Assembly (NCBI GenBank): GCA_902762785.1
Contig: CACWPL010000033.1
Location: 1-46,473 of the forward strand
Source: an uncultured Ruminococcus sp.
Lineage (GTDB): Bacteria; Bacillota; Clostridia; Oscillospirales; Ruminococcaceae
Reading direction: 5' to 3'
Length of the DNA stretch: 46,473 bases
Below, in pieces: positions 1-14,481 of the stretch (position 1 is its first letter; every line of letters begins with the position of its first letter). The notes beneath the pieces were generated by a model. That model ran no database searches. It had not been told where the DNA came from and saw only the letters and a list, made by a program, of their open reading frames with translations. A program made the position numbers and the translations under genes.

Positions 1-1099
1 TACCGCCCTGGCCCTGGATCTGGCTGTCGCCGGGCTCACGAGCGCCGTCCTTGCCGTTGGTGGTGCGGCTCGCGTCGTCGGAGATGCACTCGTTGCAGAT
101 GTCATACGCGTAGAGATCCAGCGTGGGGTACTGCGTCTTGATGGCGTTGAACATGTTCTTGATGTAGCTCTCCATGCGCTGATCCATCACGTCGGCGCTG
201 ACCCAATTGCCGCCGTTCTGGAAATTGTCCTTGAAGAACCAGCTCGGCGTCTGGGAGTGCCATACCATCGTGTGGCCGCGCATGCCGATGCCATGCTCGA
301 CGCAGAAGTCCATGATGGCGGCGCAGCTGTTCAGCGATACCTTGATATTCGTGTTCGTGGAGCCGCTCTGGACAAGAGTCGCGTCGGGCTTCGTCTCGTT
401 CTCGCACTCGATGGAGTTGCAGTCTTTTATCAAGCGCGCGGTGATCGCGGAATTCTGGATGGTGCCGCCGTTGAGGATGTTGCCGACGCGGAAATAGTTT
501 GCGAACTCGTCCTTCAGGCCCTTCTCAGCGGTCGCCGCGGACACGGTATTGACGGGCTTCTCCGAGGTGACGGTCACTTCATCGAAGCAGAAGTCGTTCG
601 TGGTGTCGGTCGTGACGGTCAGCTCGAACTCATAGGAGTCCTTGGGCGCCGTGTAAACGGCAGAGAGCTCCGTCCAAACGCCCGCCTGGACGTCCTTGGA
701 GAGGATCTCCTTGACGGTCTCCTCGCCGGTCTTCTGGTCGATCGTGCGCATGGTGAGGCGGAAGGTCTCATCGGTATCGGCCATGACCTGTACATGATAG
801 GTATACGCTACGCCGCCGACCAGATAGAATCCCTTCGACGACGCTGCGCCCTCTGCCGCGTCCGCACGGCCGGAAACGACCATGCCGCGCGAGCCTGCGA
901 AGCCTGCGCCATCGAGCGCGGTGACATCGACCGTCTGGGTGCTGCCGTGCCAGCCGCAATAGGTCTCTTCAAAATCATTGTGGACCGCCTCGGCCGCGGC
1001 GTGCTGGACACCGAAGTCCGGGTAGACCGCGCCAAGTCCCAGCGCACAGAGCACCGCCGTCGCAGCGGAGATCGCACGCAGATGCTTCTTCTTATCCAT
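1..1099 (-). CDS. GH10 endo-1,4-beta-xylanase with CBM22-like module (5' part, runs off left edge)
   Basis: Secreted xylan-degrading enzyme; about 366 codons are visible and the frame is still open at base 1. Translating the minus strand gives a signal peptide (MDKKKHLRAISAATAVLCAL, then a small-residue cleavage region near 33). A CBM22-like beta-sandwich follows at about 38-170, ending in FDEVTVTS. The GH10 barrel starts near 175 with NSIECENETKPD, then MRGHTMVWHSQTP (the substrate-binding GHTxVWHSQ motif) and YDICNEC, whose Glu matches the GH10 acid/base. The nucleophile motif lies beyond the edge, as would any dockerin. The start at 1099 is backed by AAAGGGGG about 8 nt upstream. It has its own promoter, with a leader of about 150 nt. 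Family call is strong; the full architecture is unknown. Confidence 0.9.
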   Translation of the reverse strand, partial: MDKKKHLRAISAATAVLCALGLGAVYPDFGVQHAAAEAVHNDFEETYCGWHGSTQTVDVTALDGAGFAGSRGMVVSGRADAAEGAASSKGFYLVGGVAYTYHVQVMADTDETFRLTMRTIDQKTGEETVKEILSKDVQAGVWTELSAVYTAPKDSYEFELTVTTDTTNDFCFDEVTVTSEKPVNTVSAATAEKGLKDEFANYFRVGNILNGGTIQNSAITARLIKDCNSIECENETKPDATLVQSGSTNTNIKVSLNSCAAIMDFCVEHGIGMRGHTMVWHSQTPSWFFKDNFQNGGNWVSADVMDQRMESYIKNMFNAIKTQYPTLDLYAYDICNECISDDASRTTNGKDGAREPGDSQIQGQGG

Positions 1100-1170
1100 C
1101 TTAAGTTCCCCCTTTAAAAATGATCGTCATCTTCTGTCGGACAGTTTGTCTCCAGCGCCGCCCCGCGTAG

Positions 1171-3453
<2,283 letters not shown>

Positions 3454-3482
3454 CAAAAACAGGGAGACGCATCGTCTCCCTG
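3454..3482 (-). terminator. rho-independent terminator of the pseudouridine synthase gene
   Basis: Perfect 10-bp stem CAGGGAGACG / CGTCTCCCTG with loop CAT. Read on the minus strand it is followed by TTTTT, so it terminates the leftward gene; on the plus strand there is no T tract, but the stem may still affect ligA mRNA. Confidence 0.8.
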
Positions 3483-3488
3483 CCTGAG

Positions 3489-4436
3489 TCATAGCACTGT
3501 ATGCGGGAAATACCGCTGCACGAAGGACGGCATCGGCCCTGTGACGGTCTTCCGTGAGAGCGCCGCGACCGCAGGATCGGCGAGCGTCCCGAACGTGAGC
3601 CGCCAGGCGCAGAGGCACTGGTTCTCCTCGCCCGCGGCATCGGCCATGCCGTACTTCGGATCGCCGAGGAGCGGGGCGCCGAGATGCTGGAGATGGGCAC
3701 GGATCTGGTGCGTGCGCCCCGTGTGGAGCGTCACGAGCACGAGCTGCCGGCCGCCCTCCTCCGCGAGGACCTCCGCCTCGGTGCGGATGCACTTCCAGCT
3801 CCCGTCCGGGCAGTCGTCGCGGACGGTGACATGGGTGCCGTCCTTGCGGAGCCAGGCGGTGTAGATGCCGCTCCGGCGTGGGAGCGGCGCGGCCGTGACA
3901 GCGAGATACTGCTTGTTCACCCGCCGCTCGCGGATCGCCTCGTTCATGGCACGCAGGGCCGCTGCCGTCTGTGCGGCGATGACGAGGCCCTCGGTATTGC
4001 GGTCGATGCGGTTGCAGAGGGCAGGCGCGAAGGTCTGCTCGGCGGCCGGGTCGTAGACGCCCTTGCGCCAGAGATACTTCTGCACCTCGTCGAGGAGCGA
4101 GATCTCGCCGGGCGTGTCCGTGTGGCAGAACTGCCCCGTGGGCTTGCAGACGATGAGGATGCCCGTGTCCTCGTAGACGATCTGCGGCGCCCCGTCTGCG
4201 GCCATGAAGCGGCCGGTCGGGCGGGACGTGAAGAACTCGTCACGGGCAAAGATGCTGATGCTGTCGCCCTCGCGGAGCATCTCGCTGCCCTGGCAGCGCT
4301 TGCTGTTCAGGCGGACGTCCTTCGTGCGGATGAGCTTGTAGAGCATCCCCTTGGGACAGGCGGGCATCAGCTTCATCAGGAATTTGTCCAGTCGCTGACC
4401 GGCATCGTTCGCAGCGACGGTGATCGTTTTTCTCAT
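3489..4436 (-). CDS. RluC/RluD-family RNA pseudouridine synthase
   Basis: Isomerises uridine to pseudouridine in structured RNA, most likely 23S rRNA. The 315-residue product has an N-terminal S4 RNA-binding domain (about 11-60, RLDKFLMKLMP) and a catalytic domain whose motif NRIDRNTEG carries the catalytic Asp at 145 (usual form HRLDRxTSG). RTHQIRAHLQHLGAPLLGD near the C terminus is a further family signature. The start at 4436 follows AAAGGAGA; the open frame continues upstream but without homology. Asn and Ile in place of His and Leu in the motif occur in clostridial members. The exact target uridine cannot be assigned. Confidence 0.92.
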   Translation of the reverse strand: MRKTITVAANDAGQRLDKFLMKLMPACPKGMLYKLIRTKDVRLNSKRCQGSEMLREGDSISIFARDEFFTSRPTGRFMAADGAPQIVYEDTGILIVCKPTGQFCHTDTPGEISLLDEVQKYLWRKGVYDPAAEQTFAPALCNRIDRNTEGLVIAAQTAAALRAMNEAIRERRVNKQYLAVTAAPLPRRSGIYTAWLRKDGTHVTVRDDCPDGSWKCIRTEAEVLAEEGGRQLVLVTLHTGRTHQIRAHLQHLGAPLLGDPKYGMADAAGEENQCLCAWRLTFGTLADPAVAALSRKTVTGPMPSFVQRYFPHTVL

Positions 4437-4490
4437 GTGACGTTCTCCTTTCTGGAGAGCAGGGAAGGGCGGTCGGATGTGATATGAACT

Positions 4491-4496
4491 ATTATA
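4491..4496 (-). promoter_or_regulatory. extended -10 of the pseudouridine synthase promoter
   Basis: Minus-strand TGG-TATAAT, a consensus -10 with TGN extension. The -35 hexamer at 17 nt spacing is weak (TTTCCA), fitting an extended-10 promoter. Confidence 0.6.
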
Positions 4497-4537
4497 CCAC
4501 ATTTTTTGAAAAATGGAAAGCCTCTTTTTGAGACGAC

Positions 4538-4552
4538 AAGGATGACATCCTT
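4538..4552. promoter_or_regulatory. perfect dyad AAGGATG-A-CATCCTT upstream of the radC-uvrB-uvrA run
   Basis: A 7-bp perfect inverted repeat with one central base lies about 50 nt before the radC start, in a gap with no other coding use. It does not match the Firmicutes LexA box. It could be an operator or a short hairpin; I see no clear sigma-A promoter next to it. Confidence 0.3.
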
Positions 4553-4599
4553 TGGGAGCATCTCGATCACAGCTCAGATATGGCGGAAAGGACATTACG

Positions 4600-5388
4600 A
4601 TGGCAAAGGGGACGAAACAGGAGAACGCGGATCCCGCAGAGAAGGCATCCTCCAAGAAGAAAAAGGCACCCAAGCCCGATCTGCAAAAGGCGGCTGCTAC
4701 GCCCAGCCAGCTCCACGCCGGCCACCGCAAGCGGATGCGCGCACGCTTCGAGCAGAGCGGATTCAGCTCGTTCTCGGAGCATGAGGTGCTGGAGTATCTG
4801 CTCTTTTACGGGATCCCACGGGTGGATACGAACGCGCTGGCACACAGGCTGATCCTGGCGTTCGGCTCGCTCGAGAACGTGCTCGATGCGGACGAGATCG
4901 ACCTGCTCGCGATCGACGGCGTCGGGCGGTCTGCGGTGAACGCCATCCGGATGTACAAGGAGATCGGCGCCGCGGTCATGCGCTTTTCCCGCAAGACCCA
5001 GTGTCTGCGTACCTATGAGGCGCGGCGGGAATACTTCTATCGTCTGCTCTCGGGCGAGAACGATGAGGTCTTCTACCTGACCTGTCTCGATGACCAGCTC
5101 AACGTCATCAACACCGTTCGCGTCGCCGACGGTGCGCCGAACCACGTCGAGCTCCAGAAGGACAAGATCGTCCGTTTGGCGCTCCGGCATCACAGCTCCT
5201 TCGTCATGATCGCGCACTGTCATCCGCGCGGTATCGCGAGCGCCTCGGACCAGGACGTCCATGCGAGCTTTGGACTCGCACGGTCGCTCGGCGGGGTGGG
5301 GATCAAGATGGCCGATCACATCATCGTGTCCAAGAACAAGGCGGTCTCCATGATGGAGACGGGAGAACTATCGCCCATCCACTGCTGA
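4600..5388 (+). CDS. radC: RadC/JAB-domain protein
   Basis: RadC-family protein of 262 residues; the cellular role of this family is unsettled despite the 'DNA repair' label. After a basic N-terminal tail (about 1-35), a helix-hairpin-helix region (IDGVGRSAVNAIR) leads into a JAB/MPN domain. The metal-site pattern HxHPxGx4SxxD is present (His206, His208, Ser216, Asp219). The ATG at 4600 was chosen because AAAGGA lies just upstream and the earlier ATG at 4552 adds only unconserved residues and overlaps the dyad. It leads a tight run with uvrB 27 nt downstream, which suggests co-transcription with excision-repair genes. Confidence 0.9.
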   Translation: MAKGTKQENADPAEKASSKKKKAPKPDLQKAAATPSQLHAGHRKRMRARFEQSGFSSFSEHEVLEYLLFYGIPRVDTNALAHRLILAFGSLENVLDADEIDLLAIDGVGRSAVNAIRMYKEIGAAVMRFSRKTQCLRTYEARREYFYRLLSGENDEVFYLTCLDDQLNVINTVRVADGAPNHVELQKDKIVRLALRHHSSFVMIAHCHPRGIASASDQDVHASFGLARSLGGVGIKMADHIIVSKNKAVSMMETGELSPIHC

Positions 5389-5415
5389 ATGTGAGCCTGC
5401 AAGAAGGAGGGAATC

Positions 5416-7377
5416 ATGGACGGCTTCAAGCTCCACGCGCCCTATGCCCCCGCCGGCGACCAGCCGAAGGCGATCCGCGCACTGACGGAGGGATTCCAGA
5501 ACGGCCGCGACATCCAGACGCTCCTCGGCGTCACCGGCTCCGGCAAGACCTACACGATGGCGAACGTCATCGCGAATCTGAACAAGCCGACTCTCGTGCT
5601 CGCGCACAACAAGATCCTCGCGGCACAGCTCTGCTCGGAGTTTAAGGCGTTCTTCCCGGAGAACGCGGTGGAATACTTCGTCAGCTACTACGACTACTAC
5701 CAGCCGGAGGCCTACATCCCCTCCACCGACAGCTACATCGAGAAGGACTCCTCCATCAATGACGAGATCGACAAGCTCCGCCATTCCGCCACCACTGCGC
5801 TCGCGGAGCGGCGGGACGTCATCATCGTGGCGTCCGTGTCGTGCATCTACTCCCTCGGCTCGCCGGAGGAGTACCGCAATATGACCGTCTCGATCCGCCT
5901 GGGCATGGAGAAGCCCATCCCGGAGCTGGCGCGGGAGCTGGTCGGCATCCAGTACGAACGCAACGACATCGACTTTTCGCGTAACAAGTTCCGCATCCGA
6001 GGCGATGTCCTGGAGATCTTCCCGGCCAATTCCACCGACACGGCCATCCGTGTGGAATTCTTCGGTGACGAGGTCGACCGCATCTGCGAGGTCGATGCCC
6101 TGACCGGCAAGATCCGCGCCACCCTCCAGCACGCCGCCATCTTCCCGGCGTCCCACTATGTCGTGGGCGACGCCAAGATCGAGGCAGCCATCAAGGACCT
6201 CGAGGCCGAGATGGAGGAGCGCGTGGCCTATTTCACGGAGCAGCACAAGCTCATCGAGGCCCAGCGCATTGCCCAGCGCACGCGCTACGACATCGAGATG
6301 CTGCGTGAGATCGGCTTTTGTCCCGGCATCGAGAACTATTCCCGCGTGCTCGCAAGGCGGCCAGCGGGGAGCGTGCCGTATACGCTGCTCGACCATTTCC
6401 CGGAGGACTTCCTCCTCATCGTGGACGAGAGCCATGTGACCCTCCCGCAGGTGCGCGCCATGAGCGCGGGCGACCGCGGCCGCAAGAGCACGCTCGTCGA
6501 GTACGGATTCCGTCTGCCGAGCGCCTTCGACAACCGGCCGCTCGTCTTTTCGGAATTCGAGAGCCACATCCGGCAGGCATTGTTCGTCAGTGCCACGCCG
6601 GGCGATTATGAGAAAGAACACTCGTCCGCCATCGTCGAGCAGGTCATCCGACCGACCGGCCTCGTCGACCCGGAGATCAGCGTCCGTCCCATCGACGGCC
6701 AGATGGACGACCTCCTCTCGGAGATCCATCTGCGCGAGGAGAAGCACGAGCGCGTCCTCGTCACGACCCTGACCAAGCGCATGGCCGAGGACCTGACCAA
6801 GTACCTCGAGGACATGGGCGTCAAGGTCCGCTATCTCCACCACGACATCGACACCATCGAGCGCATGGAGATCATCCGTGACCTGCGCCTGGGCGAATTC
6901 GACGTGCTCGTCGGCATCAACCTGCTGCGCGAGGGCCTCGACATCCCGGAGGTCTCGCTCGTGGCGATCCTCGATGCGGACAAGGAGGGCTTCCTCCGCA
7001 GCGAGACGTCCATGGTGCAGACCATCGGCCGTGCGGCGCGCAATGCGCACGGCATGGTCATCATGTACGCCGACAACGTCACAGGCTCCATGGAGCGCGC
7101 CATCCGTGAGACGGAGCGCCGCCGGAGCATCCAGATGGCATATAATGAGGAACACGGCATCGTCCCCAAGACGATCATCAAGGACGTCCACGAGGTCATC
7201 GAGATCTCGAAGAAGGAGGACGTCGAGGCCAAGACCTCGCAGAAGAAGATGAGCAAGAAGGACCGCGAGGAGCTGATCGCGTCGCTCACCAAGCAGATGA
7301 AGGAGGCCGCCAAGATGCTCGAGTTCGAGCACGCCGCCTTCCTGCGTGACGAGATCCGCAAGCTCCAGGGACAGTGA
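5416..7377 (+). CDS. uvrB: excinuclease ABC subunit B
   Basis: DNA-damage verification helicase of nucleotide excision repair; accepts DNA from UvrA and recruits UvrC. The 653-residue product is full length: Walker A GVTGSGKT (38-45), the beta-hairpin region [19 protein letters not shown] that clamps the strand, helicase motifs including DESHVT and the QTIGRAAR motif VI, and a C-terminal UVR domain ([18 protein letters not shown]) that contacts UvrC. AAGGAGG precedes the ATG. It lies between radC and a small membrane-protein gene, with uvrA one gene further on. Confidence 0.98.
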   Translation: MDGFKLHAPYAPAGDQPKAIRALTEGFQNGRDIQTLLGVTGSGKTYTMANVIANLNKPTLVLAHNKILAAQLCSEFKAFFPENAVEYFVSYYDYYQPEAYIPSTDSYIEKDSSINDEIDKLRHSATTALAERRDVIIVASVSCIYSLGSPEEYRNMTVSIRLGMEKPIPELARELVGIQYERNDIDFSRNKFRIRGDVLEIFPANSTDTAIRVEFFGDEVDRICEVDALTGKIRATLQHAAIFPASHYVVGDAKIEAAIKDLEAEMEERVAYFTEQHKLIEAQRIAQRTRYDIEMLREIGFCPGIENYSRVLARRPAGSVPYTLLDHFPEDFLLIVDESHVTLPQVRAMSAGDRGRKSTLVEYGFRLPSAFDNRPLVFSEFESHIRQALFVSATPGDYEKEHSSAIVEQVIRPTGLVDPEISVRPIDGQMDDLLSEIHLREEKHERVLVTTLTKRMAEDLTKYLEDMGVKVRYLHHDIDTIERMEIIRDLRLGEFDVLVGINLLREGLDIPEVSLVAILDADKEGFLRSETSMVQTIGRAARNAHGMVIMYADNVTGSMERAIRETERRRSIQMAYNEEHGIVPKTIIKDVHEVIEISKKEDVEAKTSQKKMSKKDREELIASLTKQMKEAAKMLEFEHAAFLRDEIRKLQGQ

Positions 7378-7404
7378 TCCGCGGTCTCACAGAAGGAGAC
7401 AGAG

Positions 7405-7899
7405 ATGGCAAACGAGAACAAGGAGACGAAAAAGGCAGCCCCCAAGGCGCCGCTCGCGGATAGGATCATGGAGATCGTGCTGTTCGCGGGACTTGTGCTG
7501 CTGATCGCGCTGGTCGTCTGCGTGGCCGTGATGCGGCGGGGCGCGTATGAGCGCCTGATCTTCCTGAACACGCAGGCACAGGTGGTCTATGTCAATGCCG
7601 AGGACTACCGCCACAACGTCGGCCCGCTCGACACCACGAGCGGCCGCCTGTCGCCCGGCGCGGACGGCCTCGACGGCTATCTGAGCCAGAACATGAAGAA
7701 CGCCGGCGAGTCCTGGTATGCGGTCGTCTGCGACCAGGAGGGGAACGTGCTCTACACGCTCTATGCCGCCGCCCCGATCGCGGAGCAGTACCTGACCGAC
7801 CCGCCGGAGACGGGCGAGGAGAGCGCCGCGATGCTCCGCCGCCTCCAGGATCCCTTCCAGAGCCGCACGGCCGTCGGGATCTATTATCCCAAGGGCTGA
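7405..7899 (+). CDS. single-pass membrane protein of unknown function
   Basis: I recognise no family. The 164-residue product has a Lys-rich cytoplasmic start, one clear transmembrane helix (about 23-45, IVLFAGLVLLIALVVCVAVM) and an extracytoplasmic domain of about 115 residues with no cysteine pair or lipobox. AGAAGGAGA precedes the ATG. It sits 27 nt after uvrB and 62 nt before uvrA, so it is probably co-transcribed with them, but nothing in it suggests a DNA-repair role. Confidence 0.75.
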   Translation: MANENKETKKAAPKAPLADRIMEIVLFAGLVLLIALVVCVAVMRRGAYERLIFLNTQAQVVYVNAEDYRHNVGPLDTTSGRLSPGADGLDGYLSQNMKNAGESWYAVVCDQEGNVLYTLYAAAPIAEQYLTDPPETGEESAAMLRRLQDPFQSRTAVGIYYPKG

Positions 7900-7961
7900 T
7901 GCGTTAGACCTTCTGCCAAGCGCCGCGTCCGCTGGGACGCAAAGATAAGGATGTACTGACC

Positions 7962-10787
<2,826 letters not shown>

Positions 10788-10816
10788 CCCCATCCTGACG
10801 AAAGGAGCGTACTGCG

Positions 10817-12355
10817 TTGCGACGGACCATCCGGAAGCTCATCCGTATCCTGCTGAATCGAAACACGCTGTTCATCCTGATGCTGCTGCTCCAGGTGACG
10901 GTCCTCGTTTTGACGGTGCTGTTCCTGAGCCAGCACTACCTGCCGATCTATCTGCTGCTGATGGCCCTCGACCTCGTGCTCGTGGTCTATATCTCGAACA
11001 CGTCCGAGGATCCGTCCATGAAGCTGCCGTGGTTCATCTCGATGCTGGTCTTCCCGCTCTTCACGGGGCTTGCGTACCTGATGGTCAAGACGGACGCCGG
11101 GCACCGCCACCTCAAGCAGCGCTGCGCCGAAAAGGCAGAGAAGTCGCGGCAATACCTCCCCCAGAGCCCCTATGTCATGGAGCAGCTCCGCAGCCGCTCC
11201 ACCCGTGAGGCCAACCTCGCGGCCTACCTCCGGGACTATGGCGCCTATCCCGTCTATGCCAACGAGGAGAGCGTCTACTACCCGGACGGCGCGCTCATGT
11301 TCGAGGCCATGAAGCAGGAGATCGCCCGCGCCAAGCGGTACATCTTCCTCGAGTTCTTCATCATCTCGGCAGGGGAGATGTGGGAGGCGCTGCACGAGCT
11401 CCTGCGTCAGAAAGCCGCAGAGGGCGTGGAGGTGCGTCTCATGTACGATGGCTTCGGGACGCAGTTCCTCATGCCGCGGCGCTACTTCGCCGGCCTCGCC
11501 GATGAGGGGATCCGCTGCCGCGTGTTCAACAGCTTCAAGCCGCTGCTCACGTCCTCCCAGAACAACCGCGACCACCGCAAGATCCTCGTCATCGACGGCG
11601 AGGTCGCCTTCACGGGCGGCATCAACATCGCCGATGAGTATACCAACAGCAAGCGCCGATTCGGCCATTGGAAGGACGGCGGCATGCTGTGCCGCGGGGC
11701 GGCTGCGTGGAGCTTCACGGTGATGTTCCTCCAGCTCTGGGACCTCGAGGACAACGAGGCGGACGTCACGGCGCTCCGTCCCCCGGAGACAGTGCCCGTC
11801 CGCACTGACGGCTTCATCCAACCCTACAGCGACTCGCCGACCGATAATGAGAACGTCGGTGAGCTCGTCTACCTCGACATCATCAACAATGCCGAGCATT
11901 ATGTCTATATCATGACCCCCTACCTGATGCTGGACCATGAGCTGGTCACGGCGCTGGGGCTCGCGGCGAAGAAGGGCGTGGACGTGCGGATCATGACCCC
12001 GCACATCCCCGACAAGTGGTACGCCTACTGCACCGCCTGGAGCTACTATCGCGACCTCCTCGAGCAGCATGTCAGGATCTTTGAATACGAGCCGGGCTTC
12101 GTCCACGCCAAGAACATGTGCGCAGATGACCGCATCGGCGTCGTCGGCACGATCAATATGGACTACCGCAGCCTCTACCTCCATTTCGAGTGCGCCGCGG
12201 TGGCCTACGGTGCGGAGATGGTCCGCGACATCCGGCGGGACTTCACGCAGTCGCTCGAGCGCTGCATCGAGATCCGTCTGGAGGACTGCGCCAAGCGGCC
12301 GCTCTTCCAGCGCGCCGCCGGGTGGATCCTGCGCATCTTCGCGCCGCTGCTGTGA
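10817..12355 (+). CDS. cls: cardiolipin synthase (phospholipase D family)
   Basis: Membrane enzyme that condenses two phosphatidylglycerol molecules into cardiolipin. The 512-residue product starts with two transmembrane helices (about 14-38 and 43-60) plus a third hydrophobic stretch near 71-90, then two PLD domains. Both HxK(x)4D motifs are complete: His253/Lys255/Asp260 and His430/Lys432/Asp437. The start is a TTG with AAAGGAG 9 nt upstream; there is no better ATG before the conserved N-terminal helices. It follows uvrA by 29 nt and is probably read through from it. Confidence 0.92.
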   Translation: MRRTIRKLIRILLNRNTLFILMLLLQVTVLVLTVLFLSQHYLPIYLLLMALDLVLVVYISNTSEDPSMKLPWFISMLVFPLFTGLAYLMVKTDAGHRHLKQRCAEKAEKSRQYLPQSPYVMEQLRSRSTREANLAAYLRDYGAYPVYANEESVYYPDGALMFEAMKQEIARAKRYIFLEFFIISAGEMWEALHELLRQKAAEGVEVRLMYDGFGTQFLMPRRYFAGLADEGIRCRVFNSFKPLLTSSQNNRDHRKILVIDGEVAFTGGINIADEYTNSKRRFGHWKDGGMLCRGAAAWSFTVMFLQLWDLEDNEADVTALRPPETVPVRTDGFIQPYSDSPTDNENVGELVYLDIINNAEHYVYIMTPYLMLDHELVTALGLAAKKGVDVRIMTPHIPDKWYAYCTAWSYYRDLLEQHVRIFEYEPGFVHAKNMCADDRIGVVGTINMDYRSLYLHFECAAVAYGAEMVRDIRRDFTQSLERCIEIRLEDCAKRPLFQRAAGWILRIFAPLL

Positions 12356-12439
12356 GCCATCTGTCTCCCGCAAGGGAGCTGTGGATATGTCAAAAACGGC
12401 GTCCCTTGGACGTCCGATGAACAAAAGGAGAATACCGTT

Positions 12440-13267
12440 ATGAGTGAATGTACACATGATTGCAGCACCTGCGGCAGCAGCTGTGCCGACCGCACGGCGC
12501 CGCAGAGCCTGCTCGAGAAGCCGAACGCACTGAGCAAGATCGGCAAGGTCATCGCCGTCGTCAGCGGCAAGGGCGGCGTCGGCAAGTCGCTGGTATCGTC
12601 GATGCTGGCGGTGGGGATGCAGCGTGCGGAGAAGCACGCCGCCATCCTCGATGCGGACGTGACCGGCCCCTCCATCCCGAAGGCCTTCGGCATCAAGGAG
12701 AAGGTGCTCGGCAATGAGCTGGGCATGCTCCCCGCACGCTCGAAGTTCGGCACGGACATCATGTCCGTGAACCTGATGCTCGAGAACGAGACGGATCCTG
12801 TCGTATGGCGCGGCCCCGTCATCGCGGGCGTGGTCAAGCAGTTCTGGACGGACGTCATCTGGGACCAGGTGGACTACATGTTCGTGGACATGCCCCCCGG
12901 GACCGGCGATGTGCCGCTGACCGTGTTCCAGAGCATCCCGGTGGATGGCATCATCATCGTGACCTCGCCGCAGGAGCTGGTGTCCATGATCGTGCAGAAG
13001 GCCGTGAACATGGCTAAGATGATGGACATCCCGGTGCTCGGCATCGTGGAGAACATGAGCTACGCCGTATGTCCCGACTGCGGCAAGAAGATCATGATCT
13101 ACGGCGAGAGCCACACCGCCGAGATCGCCAAGGAATACGGCATCCCGCTCCTCGCACAGATCCCGTTCGACCCTGCCCTCGCACGCTGCGTGGACCAGGG
13201 CGTGATCGAGCTGCATGAGTCTGACGCGATGGACTGCGCCGTCGCGACCCTCCTCGGCGAAAAGTGA
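12440..13267 (+). CDS. Mrp/NBP35-family iron-sulfur carrier ATPase
   Basis: ParA-like P-loop ATPase thought to carry and deliver Fe-S clusters to apoproteins in the cytosol. The 275-residue product has a deviant Walker A GKGGVGKS (43-50), Switch/Walker B DMPPGTGD, and the family CxxC (Cys211, Cys214) that binds a bridging cluster at the dimer face. An extra Cys-rich N terminus (CTHDCSTCGSSC) resembles the NBP35-type clostridial variants. AAAAGGAG precedes the ATG. A GC-rich hairpin follows the stop, so this is probably the last gene of the uvr run. Confidence 0.92.
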   Translation: MSECTHDCSTCGSSCADRTAPQSLLEKPNALSKIGKVIAVVSGKGGVGKSLVSSMLAVGMQRAEKHAAILDADVTGPSIPKAFGIKEKVLGNELGMLPARSKFGTDIMSVNLMLENETDPVVWRGPVIAGVVKQFWTDVIWDQVDYMFVDMPPGTGDVPLTVFQSIPVDGIIIVTSPQELVSMIVQKAVNMAKMMDIPVLGIVENMSYAVCPDCGKKIMIYGESHTAEIAKEYGIPLLAQIPFDPALARCVDQGVIELHESDAMDCAVATLLGEK

Positions 13268-13273
13268 CCCCCT

Positions 13274-13301
13274 GCGCCCTCCGGCTATGGCCGGAGGGCG
13301 C
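13274..13301 (+). terminator. hairpin terminator after the Mrp-type gene
   Basis: Perfect 12-bp stem GCGCCCTCCGGC / GCCGGAGGGCGC with loop TATG, starting 7 nt after the stop codon. Only a short T-containing tail (TAGCTTTCG) follows, so efficiency is uncertain. Confidence 0.6.
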
Positions 13302-13438
13302 TAGCTTTCGCGGCATCCGTGTATTTTTGTGAAGATCTGACAGATCGGCGGTTGAAAAAGAAATGGCGATATATCGCGAGAAATCGTCGATGTCACGAAT
13401 TTTTCGCATCCTCGCGAAAAAAAGATCACAAAAACCCC

Positions 13439-13467
13439 TTGCGATCTTCGTTGGAATGTGGTATTAT
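13439..13467 (+). promoter_or_regulatory. sigma-A promoter for the glycosyltransferase operon
   Basis: TTGCGA (13439-13444), 17-nt spacer ending in TGTGG, TATTAT (13462-13467). The 137 nt before it are AT-rich with an inverted TCGCGAG...CTCGCGA pair (13374-13380, 13411-13417) and no gene. Confidence 0.75.
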
Positions 13468-13503
13468 AAAATAGTATTGGTATGGACGTCAGGAGGTTTT
13501 GAT

Positions 13504-14481
13504 ATGCGTTTGATCACAGTCATAGTTCCATGCTACAATGAAGAAGATGTGCTCCCCATGTTCTATGAGGAGATCCAAAAGGTCATGGCCCAGATGCAGG
13601 AGGAGCATCACGAGCTGGAGTTCGAGCTTTTGTTCATCGACGACGGCTCCCGTGACAAGACCCTGCACATCCTGCGGGAGATGGCGCTCCACGACCAGCG
13701 TGTGCGCTATATCTCGTTCTCGCGGAACTTCGGTAAGGAGGCGGGCATGTATGCCGGTCTCGAGAACGCCCGCGGCGACTATGTGGTCGTGATGGATGCT
13801 GACCTGCAGCACCCGCCGGCCTTCCTGCCCAAGATGTACAACTACGTCAAGGACGGCAAGTACGACTGCGCCACTACCCGCCGCGTGAGCCGCGAGGGCG
13901 AGTCCAAGATCCGCTCGGCGTTCGCACGGCTGTTCTACAAGATCATGAACAAGATCTCGCAGACCGAGATCGTGGACGGCGCGCAGGATTTCCGCTTCAT
14001 GAGCCGTCAGATGGTCGACGCCATCCTCCAGATGCCGGAGTACAACCGTTTCTCCAAGGGCATCTTCAGCTGGGTCGGCTTCCGCACGAAGTACATCGAA
14101 TATGAGAACGTCGAGCGTCCCGCCGGCACGTCCTCGTGGTCGTTCTGGGGCCTGTTCCGCTATTCGCTCGAGGGCATCTTCGCCTTCTCGACCGCCCCGC
14201 TGGCCGTCGCCGCCATCCTCGGCGCGCTGACCATCTTCATCGCGCTCGTGCTGATCGTGGTGCTGATCGTGAAGGCATGCCTGGTGACCGATGCGGACCT
14301 GCGGTTCCTCACGGCGCTCACGATCTTCTGCCTGCTCAGCGGCCTTCAGCTCTTCTGCACGGGCATCCTCGGGCAGTACCTCTCGCGGACCTACCTCGAG
14401 AGCAAGCAGCGCCCCATCTATCTGATGCGTGAGAACGAGGAGATCTACCGCGCCCGTGTCGCGGAGCGTGAACGCAAGTGA
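13504..14481 (+). CDS. family 2 glycosyltransferase (GtrB/DPM1-like)
   Basis: Probably transfers a sugar from a nucleotide donor to polyprenyl phosphate at the cytoplasmic face of the membrane. The 325-residue product has an N-terminal GT-A domain (VIVPCYNEEDVLP at 7-18, metal-binding DAD at 98-100, DLQHPP) and two C-terminal transmembrane helices (about 230-260 and 275-300), the layout of undecaprenyl-phosphate glycosyltransferases. The ATG at 13504 follows AGGAGG; an earlier in-frame ATG at 13363 lies upstream of the promoter. Its stop overlaps the next gene by 4 nt, so the two are translationally coupled. Donor and acceptor are unknown. Confidence 0.9.
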   Translation: MRLITVIVPCYNEEDVLPMFYEEIQKVMAQMQEEHHELEFELLFIDDGSRDKTLHILREMALHDQRVRYISFSRNFGKEAGMYAGLENARGDYVVVMDADLQHPPAFLPKMYNYVKDGKYDCATTRRVSREGESKIRSAFARLFYKIMNKISQTEIVDGAQDFRFMSRQMVDAILQMPEYNRFSKGIFSWVGFRTKYIEYENVERPAGTSSWSFWGLFRYSLEGIFAFSTAPLAVAAILGALTIFIALVLIVVLIVKACLVTDADLRFLTALTIFCLLSGLQLFCTGILGQYLSRTYLESKQRPIYLMRENEEIYRARVAERERK

